In this document: piece by piece, positions 30,444 to 37,654 of the stretch
How the letters are laid out: each line of letters opens with the position of its first letter
Numbering within the stretch: position 1 is the first letter of the stretch
Position numbers and translations under genes: made by a program
Assembly: GCA_021734595.1 (NCBI GenBank)
Contig: JAIPIO010000003.1
Location: forward strand, 1 to 39,205
DNA length: 39,205 nucleotides
Reading direction: 5' to 3'
DNA from: Kiritimatiellales bacterium
GTDB taxonomy: Bacteria; Verrucomicrobiota; Kiritimatiellia; Kiritimatiellales; Pontiellaceae
The notes under the pieces: model-generated
Told to the model about the DNA's origin: nothing
What the model saw: only the letters and a program-made list of their open reading frames with translations
Databases searched by the model: none

Positions 30444-30911
30444 ATGAACCCAACCTTGTCCGCTGCCGTGGTGATCCGCCGCGTTGGCCTGAGTCGAATT
30501 GACGACCTCCTTGCGCTGGAGGAATCTTGCTTCAGTTGCGACCGAAGCAATCGCCGCAATCTCCGGCATCTGCTGCTGTCTCCAAGTGCCTATTGCCTTG
30601 GCGTCTATCATGGTGGCGAGCTGGTCGGCAGCATGGTTGTGCTCTTCAGAAGCAACTCCTGCGTGGCCCGGATATATTCATTGGCCGTTGCCCATGCGGC
30701 GCGCGGGCTGGGGGTTGGCCGGCGATTGGTGGCCAAGGCCGAGCAAAGGGCCAGGGCACGTGGTTGCACATGGATGCGGCTGGAGGTGCGTATGGACAAT
30801 TTTCCGGCCATTCGGCTCTATGAAAGCCAGGGATTTGCCGATACCGAGGTCTTGTGCGGGTACTATGAGGACGGAGCGCATGCCTTCGTTTTCCGGAAGG
30901 AGTTGAATTAG
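30444..30911 (+). CDS. GNAT-family acetyltransferase, intact copy
   Basis: The predicted protein has 155 residues. AGGAGTAT precedes the ATG. It is a standard single-domain GNAT: R-G-L-G-V-G-R-R-L is the acetyl-CoA loop, M-R-L-E-V-R is strand 5, and F-P-A-I-R-L-Y-E-S-Q-G-F is helix 4. It lies 5 nt before the ATP-grasp ligase gene, so the two are co-translated. It is a paralogue of the N-terminal half of the GNAT-C39 fusion encoded on the other strand. It may acetylate, or transfer an acyl group to, the ligase product or substrate. Confidence 0.92.
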   Translation: MNPTLSAAVVIRRVGLSRIDDLLALEESCFSCDRSNRRNLRHLLLSPSAYCLGVYHGGELVGSMVVLFRSNSCVARIYSLAVAHAARGLGVGRRLVAKAEQRARARGCTWMRLEVRMDNFPAIRLYESQGFADTEVLCGYYEDGAHAFVFRKELN

Positions 30912-30916
30912 CAGCC

Positions 30917-32401
30917 ATGTCGAAACTGTTTGTCGTGGTCGATAAGAAAGAGGACTGGGGGGCCTACTATCCCAGTGATGACGTAATATCGGTTGAGGAG
31001 TATTTGAACGAGGATCCGTCGCCGGAACTTCCGGCCCAGGTGATCAATCTGTGCCGCGATTACAAGTATCTCGGCCATGGATACTACTGTTCGCTGCTGG
31101 CCGAGGCACGCGGTGACAAAGTGATTCCCTCGGTCCGTACCATCAACGAACTGAGCAAACGGCAGATGTATGCCCTCGGGCTTGCATCGCTGGACAAGCT
31201 CCTGCAGAAAAACCGTCCCCTGCTGGAAAAGGATGAAACGAACCGCTATGTCCTGCATTCCTATTTTGGAACCACCGCCATCGAAGAACTCCAGGGGCTG
31301 GCGCGGCAGCTTTTTGATATGTTTCCGAGTCCGATTCTGGAGGGGAGCTTCAAGCGGGTGGGGGAAACCTGGGCGGTCGAAAGTGTAAAAACCCTTTCAA
31401 TCCATCAACTGGAGGGGAAACAGGAGGATGAATTTGCGGCTGCGCTGAGCGCCTTCAACCGCAAGGTTTGGCGCAAGTCGCGGACGCCAAAACGCTTTGC
31501 GTACAATCTGGCCATGCTCGTCAATCCCGACGAGCAGTTTCCGCCAAGCAACCGCAAGGCGCTGGAAAACTTTATGTCGGCGGGGAAGCAGGTTGGCATC
31601 GACGTGGAAGTGATCGGAAAAAAAGACTACACCCGGCTCACTGAATACGACGCGCTTTTCATTCGCGAGACCACCGCCGTGAACGACCATACCTATCGGT
31701 TTGCCCAGAAGGCGGAGTTTTCGTGCATGCCCGTGATTGATGCCCCGGACTCGATCCTGAAATGCGCGAACAAAGTCTATCTATCCGAGCTGATGCGGGA
31801 AAACGAAGTGCCGACCCCCGCAACAGCCATTCTCTATCGCGACAACCCCGAATCGCTCATAAATGCCGCGGACCAGCTCGGTTTTCCAATTGTCCTGAAG
31901 ATTCCCGACGGCTCGTTTTCACGTGGCGTCCACAAAGTGTCCACAATGGAGGGGCTAAAGGAACAGGCGAAGCAGCTCTTCCAATCGTCGGTGCTCGTGC
32001 TGGCGCAGGAGTTCATGTACACCGACTTCGACTGGCGCATCGGCGTACTGGGCGGACGGCCGCTCTTTGCCTGCAAATATTTCATGTCGAAGGGGCATTG
32101 GCAGATCTACAACCATGCGGCTAGAGGCTCTCGGCGGAGCGGCGGCTTTGCGACGATGGCGGTGGAACAGGCGCCGCATGAGGCGGTCAAGTTGGCCGTC
32201 AAGGCGTGCGGGTTGATTGGCAAGGGTCTGTACGGCGTCGATATCAAGCAGGGCGGCAACCGCTTTGCCGTAATCGAAGTGAACGACAATCCCAATATCG
32301 ATGCCGGGGTGGAGGACCTTCATCTTGGCAAGCTCTGCTATCTGCGCGTGATGGGACACTTCTTTAGCGAGATGGAACGCTATCGCTACGGCGCAAAGTA
32401 A
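30917..32401 (+). CDS. RimK-like ATP-grasp peptide ligase with RLAN-type N-terminal domain
   Basis: The predicted protein has 494 residues. The N-terminal about 190 residues (Q-V-I-N-L-C-R-D-Y-K-Y-L-G-H-G-Y-Y-C-S-L-L-A-E, then V-I-P-S-V) match what I know as the RimK-like ATP-grasp N-terminal (RLAN) domain. From about 200 comes the ATP-grasp ligase: F-I-R-E-T-T-A-V-N-D-H, then P-I-V-L-K-I-P-D-G-S-F-S-R-G-V, V-L-A-Q-E-F, D-W-R-I-G-V-L-G-G, and the magnesium motif V-I-E-V-N-D-N-P-N-I-D. RimK relatives add amino acids such as glutamate to a protein or metabolite. The target is unknown. GNAT, C39 and M14-like genes surround it. Confidence 0.9.
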   Translation: MSKLFVVVDKKEDWGAYYPSDDVISVEEYLNEDPSPELPAQVINLCRDYKYLGHGYYCSLLAEARGDKVIPSVRTINELSKRQMYALGLASLDKLLQKNRPLLEKDETNRYVLHSYFGTTAIEELQGLARQLFDMFPSPILEGSFKRVGETWAVESVKTLSIHQLEGKQEDEFAAALSAFNRKVWRKSRTPKRFAYNLAMLVNPDEQFPPSNRKALENFMSAGKQVGIDVEVIGKKDYTRLTEYDALFIRETTAVNDHTYRFAQKAEFSCMPVIDAPDSILKCANKVYLSELMRENEVPTPATAILYRDNPESLINAADQLGFPIVLKIPDGSFSRGVHKVSTMEGLKEQAKQLFQSSVLVLAQEFMYTDFDWRIGVLGGRPLFACKYFMSKGHWQIYNHAARGSRRSGGFATMAVEQAPHEAVKLAVKACGLIGKGLYGVDIKQGGNRFAVIEVNDNPNIDAGVEDLHLGKLCYLRVMGHFFSEMERYRYGAK

Positions 32402-32460
32402 GCTTGACCGCACATCCTCGTCTGGCAAAGCTACCACCTTTTTAACTTAAGGAGAAACAA

Positions 32461-32778
32461 ATGTCCGAATTCAACAATGTGACGGTGGTTCGCGAGGCCA
32501 ATGTCTATTTCGGCGGCAAAGTGACGAGCCGGACGGTGGTGTTCGAGGACGGAACGAAGAAGACGCTGGGCATCATGCTGGCGGGCGAATATTCGTTTGA
32601 TACCCGCGCGGCGGAGCTGATGGAAATCATGGGCGGCGAGCTGGATGTCCTGCTGCCAGGTTCCACCCATTGGAAAACCGTCAAGGCGGGCGGTTCATTC
32701 GAGGTGCCGGCCAATTCCAAATTCGACCTCGTGGTCAAGGAGATCGCGGACTACTGCTGCTCGTATATCGGGGGGTGA
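32461..32778 (+). CDS. ppnP: Pyrimidine/purine nucleoside phosphorylase PpnP (YaiE, DUF1255)
   Basis: The predicted protein has 105 residues, slightly longer than E. coli PpnP. AAGGAGAAACAA precedes the ATG. The small cupin is recognisable: [20 protein letters not shown], then [27 protein letters not shown] and [10 protein letters not shown]. Family members phosphorolyse several nucleosides to base and ribose-1-phosphate. The C-terminus overlaps the convergent epimerase-like gene by 28 nt. Its metabolic link to the preceding ligase is unclear. Confidence 0.93.
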   Translation: MSEFNNVTVVREANVYFGGKVTSRTVVFEDGTKKTLGIMLAGEYSFDTRAAELMEIMGGELDVLLPGSTHWKTVKAGGSFEVPANSKFDLVVKEIADYCCSYIGG

Positions 32779-33746
32779 GGCTTGGGGCCGTGAATTTCGA
32801 TGGAGAAGCTGTAGATTTTTGAGTTGCCCGGTGGGAGGGCGATCAGGTGTGCCTTCTTATCGATCTCGAAGGGGGCATCCGCCCGGTCGTGGTGCGACAC
32901 CATGGGCTCGATGCATACGAACGGCATGCCCGGCGGCGTCCAGATGTTGACATTGGGGAAATTGCCCAAGTCTACGGTGGTGTAGGGCGGCTGGTCCCTG
33001 CGGCCAATGCCAAAACGACGGATCCTTGAGTCCTTCAGGAACATGCCTCCGTCGGGGATGCGCTTATCGGCGAGGTTCAGGGCATCCTCGTCCTTCAGGT
33101 AGGGGGTCATGGTGTCGTAGAACAGGCTGTCATCGATCTTGTTGCGGCCGGTGGTGACGGATTCAAAGAAACTGATTTGATAATCTTTTCGCTCCGCTCC
33201 GGTAGTCAAGGGGCAGCGGATGCCGGGATGGGCCCCCAGCGCGAAATGCATGGTTTCGCTTCCTTCGTTCGTTACCGTGAATTCATTGATGAGTTTGCTT
33301 CCCTCGAGTGAATATTTGACCAGCAACCGGAACGGGAAGGGGTAGTTCTGTTTGAGGATTTCGGGTGTCGACCGGAATTCAAAAACCGCTTCATGGGGAA
33401 CAGCCGGGGTCGGCAGTTTAAAATCAGCGGTTACCGCCAGACCCATTCGGGGCATGTGGTAGATCCTGCCATTGTAGATAAAACGCTCGTTCTTAAAGCG
33501 CACATTGACCGGAAACATGATGGGTGCCTGTCCCGCCCAGTAGTCCGGGTCGCCCTGCCACAGGAATTCCTTCCCGTCCCTGCCTTGGATGCTCGTCAAC
33601 GCCGCCCCGACCGGATTGATGGCAACGCGTAGTTGATCGTTTTCAATCACGACGGGTTTTACCCGCGGCCCCATCGCATACAACGGAGAACACAGCGCGA
33701 ACAGAAACAATGCCGTTGCAGTTTTCAAAAATGTATTCTTTTTCAT
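32751..33746 (-). CDS. Exported aldose 1-epimerase-like protein
   Basis: The predicted protein has 331 residues. The ATG at 33746 gives a signal peptide ([24 protein letters not shown]) and has GGATGGGATA upstream. The body is the galactose-mutarotase-like beta-sandwich: [11 protein letters not shown], the substrate-binding His in F-A-L-G-A-H-P-G-I and a late Glu in F-V-C-I-E-P-M, the expected catalytic base. An exported mutarotase would interconvert sugar anomers released by the hydrolases. It overlaps ppnP tail to tail. Confidence 0.88.
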   Translation of the reverse strand: MKKNTFLKTATALFLFALCSPLYAMGPRVKPVVIENDQLRVAINPVGAALTSIQGRDGKEFLWQGDPDYWAGQAPIMFPVNVRFKNERFIYNGRIYHMPRMGLAVTADFKLPTPAVPHEAVFEFRSTPEILKQNYPFPFRLLVKYSLEGSKLINEFTVTNEGSETMHFALGAHPGIRCPLTTGAERKDYQISFFESVTTGRNKIDDSLFYDTMTPYLKDEDALNLADKRIPDGGMFLKDSRIRRFGIGRRDQPPYTTVDLGNFPNVNIWTPPGMPFVCIEPMVSHHDRADAPFEIDKKAHLIALPPGNSKIYSFSIEIHGPKPHPPIYEQQ

Positions 33747-33807
33747 TCTATCCCATCCGGTCATAGGTGGATACTCAGCGATTTCGCAACAATACTACAT
33801 TCTCTCT

Positions 33808-33867
33808 TTTCCGACCATTGGAAAAGACAGCGGGAAAAGTTCCGGGAAAAGTTCCAAGCCCTGGAAC
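33808..33867. repeat. Two TTTCCA-N5-TGGAAA palindromes
   Basis: TTTCCG-accat-TGGAAA at 33808-33824 and GTTCCA-agccc-TGGAAC at 33851-33867. They lie between the divergent epimerase-like gene and the leader/CBS locus. Confidence 0.7.
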
Positions 33868-34012
33868 TGAAGGGTGTCTCAACCCCGACAGGGCGCGATC
33901 CGCAACTGAGTTGTTCGTTGAACGGTTTCCGGGAAATCCGTTCCCCGACTGCGGTATCGAGCGGATTGCTGGTCCGCCGTAGCCCCTTGGCGAAGAAGGC
34001 GGAAAGACAATC

Positions 34013-34043
34013 TTGACAAAATCCCCCCCCCCTCCACTTCACT
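34013..34043 (+). promoter_or_regulatory. Promoter with a 10-C tract in its spacer
   Basis: TTGACA (34013-34018), a 19-bp spacer containing C10 (34023-34032) and ending CCTCCAC, TTCACT (34038-34043). ATG follows after 8 nt. Other copies have 17-bp spacers, so two extra C residues could account for the difference. Confidence 0.6.
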
Positions 34044-34051
34044 CTTTAGAC

Positions 34052-34141
34052 ATGAAACCGCTTTTCAAAACGACTTCTCCGGTCGTGTGCCCGAATCGCC
34101 TGAAAAGCGATTTCCCATCGGTTGGGACTGCGCCATGCTGA
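34052..34141 (+). CDS. Leader ORF, 29 residues, before the first DUF21/CBS gene
   Basis: ATG 8 nt after the -10 box; the peptide begins M-K-P-L-F-K-T-T-S-P and continues to C-P-N-R-L-K-S-D-F. Codons align with the ORFs at 13375 and 22490. The RNA could form a perfect 9-bp outer stem (CGCTTTTCA 34059-34067 with TGAAAAGCG 34101-34109) around an inner hairpin (ACGAC, 7-nt loop, GTCGT; 34070-34086). It ends 64 nt before the CBS gene. Confidence 0.5.
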   Translation: MKPLFKTTSPVVCPNRLKSDFPSVGTAPC

Positions 34142-34205
34142 CGTGGAGGACAGGCGGAGATCGCATATGGTCTGTAATGGGGACGGCTGATGCCGTCGCG
34201 GATCG

Positions 34206-35429
34206 ATGATTGTACTGACCTTAGCAGTGCTGGTCGTCCTCTTCTGCTGCTCGGCGTTTTTCTCGAGTTCGGAGTCGGCGCTTTTCTCGCTGGACCCCCT
34301 TCAGATTCACAAGATAAGAGAGAAGCACCCGCGAGCCGCCGATAGAATAGAGAAGTCCCTGTCGATGCCCACACGGCTGCTCTCCGCGATTCTGGTGGGC
34401 AACACGCTTGTCAATGTCGTGATTTCAGCCTTGGGGTACGCTTTAGTCGAAGACCTGTTGCCGGCGCGCGGGGTCGCGGTTGCCATTCCCACAATGACCA
34501 TCCTGCTGCTTATCTTCGGCGAAATATCTCCGAAACGCCTTGCGCTGCACCGGCCCGAAACGCTCGCTGTGCTCTACGCCACACCCCTCACGCTCTACAC
34601 CCGGCTTATGACGCCGGCCGTTTACGCGCTCGGTTGGATTGCGCACCTGCTGGATCGCTGGCTGACGCCCGCACCGCGGCTGACGGAGGACGAGTTTCTT
34701 ACCGCGCTGGACGAGAGCGAACAGCACGGGGTGCTGGACAAAGAGAAACGTGGCATCGTGGATGGTATTGTCCGCCTCGAGGGGCTTACTGCAGGCGATG
34801 TCATGACACCCCGGGTGGATCTCGTGGCCGTGGACGAGGACGATCCGATAGGAGAGATTGCGGCGGTTGCCCGCAAGGCCCGATTTAAGTTTGTTCCTGT
34901 CTACAAGGAGACACCGGATGGCATCCAGGGCTTTCTGGACGTCCGCCGCTTCCTGCTGGCGGGAGCGGAGGATCTGGAGGAAGCGCTGATTCCTCCCATG
35001 TTCGTGCCCCAGTCCACGCCGCTGAACAAGCTGATGGTTACACTGCAGACACGGAACAGACGAGCCGTGTGCGTTGTGGATGAGTTTGGCGGAACCGCCG
35101 GCATCGTTACCCAGGGCGATGTGATGGAGGAAATCATCAAAGAAGATCAGATCGGCGACGGCGCGGACCGCGTCAGCATAGACAATCTGGGCGAGGGGCG
35201 CTGGCGGGTGGGCGGAGACACGAGTATCGAGGAATTAAACGCCGAACTCGACTTTGAGCTGAAGGCGGAAAATGCGAGCCGGATTGGCGGGTGGGTTTCC
35301 GAGCGACTGGAACGAATCCCCCGCCGGGGAGACATAATCGCTATGCCGGACTGCCGGGTGACGGTCTGTGCTGTTCGGCACCGTCGCGTAACGAGCGTGA
35401 TCGTCGAATCCACCCTGGAGCGAACGTGA
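34206..35429 (+). CDS. DUF21/CBS/CorC-HlyC membrane protein (CNNM family), first copy
   Basis: The predicted protein has 407 residues. The N-terminal DUF21 domain has about four helices (S-A-F-F-S-S-S-E-S-A-L-F-S-L near the start, I-F-G-E-I-S-P-K-R-L later). A CBS pair follows (V-M-T-P-R-V-D-L-V-A-V, F-V-P-V-Y, then V-V-D-E-F-G-G-T-A-G-I-V-T-Q-G-D-V-M-E-E-I). A CorC/HlyC domain ends the protein (G-D-T-S-I-E-E-L-N). Members export magnesium or cobalt. Only 1 nt separates it from its paralogue. I see no strong Shine-Dalgarno sequence close to this ATG. Confidence 0.93.
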   Translation: MIVLTLAVLVVLFCCSAFFSSSESALFSLDPLQIHKIREKHPRAADRIEKSLSMPTRLLSAILVGNTLVNVVISALGYALVEDLLPARGVAVAIPTMTILLLIFGEISPKRLALHRPETLAVLYATPLTLYTRLMTPAVYALGWIAHLLDRWLTPAPRLTEDEFLTALDESEQHGVLDKEKRGIVDGIVRLEGLTAGDVMTPRVDLVAVDEDDPIGEIAAVARKARFKFVPVYKETPDGIQGFLDVRRFLLAGAEDLEEALIPPMFVPQSTPLNKLMVTLQTRNRRAVCVVDEFGGTAGIVTQGDVMEEIIKEDQIGDGADRVSIDNLGEGRWRVGGDTSIEELNAELDFELKAENASRIGGWVSERLERIPRRGDIIAMPDCRVTVCAVRHRRVTSVIVESTLERT

Positions 35430-35430
35430 T

Positions 35431-36402
35431 ATGACAACCGTACTTCAGCTTCTGGCAGTCTTTCTTTGCGTTACCGGTGAAGCGTTCTTTTCCGGCATGG
35501 AAACGGGGATCGTTTCCATTCGCCGCCTTCGTTTGAGACACCGCCTACGCCAGGGAGACCGCGCCGCACGTTCGCTTGCCTATTTCCGCGAGGAGCCCGA
35601 CCGACTTCTAGGCACCACATTGGTAGGCACCAACCTGTGCGTGGTGGTGGCCTCGGTGCTTTGGGCGAACATGGCCGGTCGCCTCTGGGGTGTGGGTGGC
35701 CAGGCCGCCGCGACAGTCGCCCTCACCGTCATTCTTCTCGTCTTCGGCGAGTTCATTCCCAAGGCTTGGTTTCGTGCAAGGCCATACGTCCGGTCCGCAC
35801 GTTTCGTTCGGCCCTTGCGTCTGGCTTGGATTGTGTTTCGTCCCTTCGGTCTCGCCATGACATGGCTGGCGGGCCTTGTTCTTCCCGGCGAAAGCAGCGG
35901 GAAGCAGGACCTCCGAACTCTTGCCAACAGGGACGAATTCAAACTCCTGGCCTCCGAAGGCGAGCAACACGGCATCCTGACCACGGAAGAACGCGAGATG
36001 ATCCACCGAACCGTCGAGCTCACCGATAGGACGGCGAGGGCCATCATGACGCCCCTGGATAGAATTGCGTCGGCATCTTCCAACGGCACGCTGCAGGCTT
36101 TTCTCGATATGGCGAGGGAAAAGGACTTCTCCAGATTTCCGGTGCGAGATCCCCAAACCGGTCGGTTTGTCGGCATCGTGGCTGTCCTGAACGTACTGGC
36201 TATCGCCGATCGCGACGAAAGGGCTCTCAACAAGGCCACGGTCACGCCGGTATTCATGCCGGCTGACACACCGGCCGACGAGATCATGCCGATCCTGCGC
36301 CTCGCACACCAGTCGATGGGCCTGGTGACCGACGCCGCAGACGATGTGATAGGACTGGTGACGACAGACGACGTTCTAAAGCAGATTGTGCACGATGCCT
36401 GA
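35431..36402 (+). CDS. DUF21/CBS membrane protein, second copy
   Basis: The predicted protein has 323 residues. It has the same DUF21 start (G-E-A-F-F-S-G-M-E-T-G-I-V-S-I), V-F-G-E-F-I-P-K-A-W, and a CBS pair (I-M-T-P-L-D-R-I-A, F-P-V-R-D, then L-V-T-T-D-D-V-L-K-Q-I). The terminal CorC/HlyC domain present in the first copy is absent. Tandem paralogues of unequal length are common for this family and may form a heteromer. The 164-bp gap after it shows no gene. Confidence 0.93.
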   Translation: MTTVLQLLAVFLCVTGEAFFSGMETGIVSIRRLRLRHRLRQGDRAARSLAYFREEPDRLLGTTLVGTNLCVVVASVLWANMAGRLWGVGGQAAATVALTVILLVFGEFIPKAWFRARPYVRSARFVRPLRLAWIVFRPFGLAMTWLAGLVLPGESSGKQDLRTLANRDEFKLLASEGEQHGILTTEEREMIHRTVELTDRTARAIMTPLDRIASASSNGTLQAFLDMAREKDFSRFPVRDPQTGRFVGIVAVLNVLAIADRDERALNKATVTPVFMPADTPADEIMPILRLAHQSMGLVTDAADDVIGLVTTDDVLKQIVHDA

Positions 36403-36566
36403 CGGCAGAGAAGCAGTATGATCCAGCGACGATGACGAATCAGCTCCTGACCGTGTTTGCAGTCGACGTCTTGGTGACGTTCACCCTTTTATCCACCAGG
36501 TTCAAGACTAAGCTGGAAAGCTGACGGGGTATGTGTAGAATGGCCTTTCAACCAAAGGAGTGCACC

Positions 36567-37460
36567 ATGCCTAGGAACATACCGGTAATCTGTGTCGAGG
36601 CAGAATCATTGGCGGTGGCCTATGAGAAGGCGCTCGCCGCCCTGTATGAGCGCGGAACACGCTTCGAGACACAGTATGACAAACCGGGCGATCCGCTCAG
36701 TCTGGATTGCACGATGAACATTACCGTGCTCGATCCCATGGCGGAACCGATGATCCACAAGGCCTTCCCCGGCGGCATAGAGGATTTGAAGGAATATGTG
36801 CTGGAACTGAAGGGTCTTAAGGATCATTGGGTGAAGAATATCAACGATCCCTCTGACACCCGCTGGGAATACACCTACCACGGGCGGTTGGCCAACTACG
36901 GCGTTTGGCAGGAACTCAGGGATGGCGAGTCGGTCGAGACCGGCCCGTTCAAGGTGAAGCAGATCGAGGGCGTGATCGACAAGCTTGCCAAGCAGCCGTT
37001 CACGCGCCAGGCGCAGATGATTACGTGGATGCCGAACCTGGATCTGGACTGCTACGACCCGCCCTGCCTGCAATCGATCTGGTACCGGATTCTGGAGGAC
37101 GATGACGGCATCTGGTGGCTGAACTCGAATATCCGCTTCCGCAGCAACGATGCGTGGGGCGCGAACTTCATGAACATGTTCGGCTTTGTGATGTTTTCCA
37201 AGGAGGTCATCGCCGACGGCGTGGCCGCAAATACCGGCAAGACGGTCAAGCTCGGCCGCATGAACTGGCAGGCCGATTCCTACCACATCTACGGCAAGGA
37301 CATCAGCGCGGCCCGGGAACGCCTGATCGACCGCATTGAAACCACGGACTTCGAGGATCGGGTGTATGAACTGTCCGACGAAATGATCCGCGAAATCTAC
37401 GACGAGGCCGAGGACGCCGTGCTTCGGAAAATCAAAGTCTACGACGAGGAGCATTCGTAG
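36567..37460 (+). CDS. Divergent thymidylate synthase
   Basis: The predicted protein has 297 residues, starting at the ATG with AAGGAG 7 nt upstream. Core thymidylate-synthase residues can be placed: nucleophile Cys167 (D-P-P-C-L-Q), R-S-x-D at 192-195, Asn203 at the position that selects dUMP over dCMP, and D-S-Y-H-I-Y with His240 and Tyr242. Changes from ThyA are clear: P-P-C-L replaces P-P-C-H, the G-L-P-F-N segment reads G-A-N-F-M-N, and one residue is inserted before the His. It most likely makes dTMP from dUMP and methylene-tetrahydrofolate; a related pyrimidine-modifying activity is the alternative. Confidence 0.82.
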   Translation: MPRNIPVICVEAESLAVAYEKALAALYERGTRFETQYDKPGDPLSLDCTMNITVLDPMAEPMIHKAFPGGIEDLKEYVLELKGLKDHWVKNINDPSDTRWEYTYHGRLANYGVWQELRDGESVETGPFKVKQIEGVIDKLAKQPFTRQAQMITWMPNLDLDCYDPPCLQSIWYRILEDDDGIWWLNSNIRFRSNDAWGANFMNMFGFVMFSKEVIADGVAANTGKTVKLGRMNWQADSYHIYGKDISAARERLIDRIETTDFEDRVYELSDEMIREIYDEAEDAVLRKIKVYDEEHS

Positions 37461-37463
37461 ATT

Positions 37464-37532
37464 TTTCCAGACCTTGGAAATAGTTTTCCAATCATTGGAA
37501 AAACATGGATGCAAAGTTCCAGCCCCTGGAAA
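37464..37532. repeat. Cluster of three TTTCCA-N5-TGGAAA palindromes
   Basis: 37464-37480 (gacct), 37485-37501 (atcat) and 37516-37532 (GTTCCA-gcccc-TGGAAA). Start-to-start spacings are 21 and 31 bp. They lie just after the thymidylate-synthase stop. Confidence 0.8.
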
Positions 37533-37654
37533 GCGGCTTGGGATTATTGTGCTAATGTTTGGGACTATATTTATGGCGCGCTGTCGCAGGATGTAGGAAT
37601 ATGCGCCACTTGATTCTGGATTTTTTATCAACCCGCACCGGGAGGGAGAACAGC

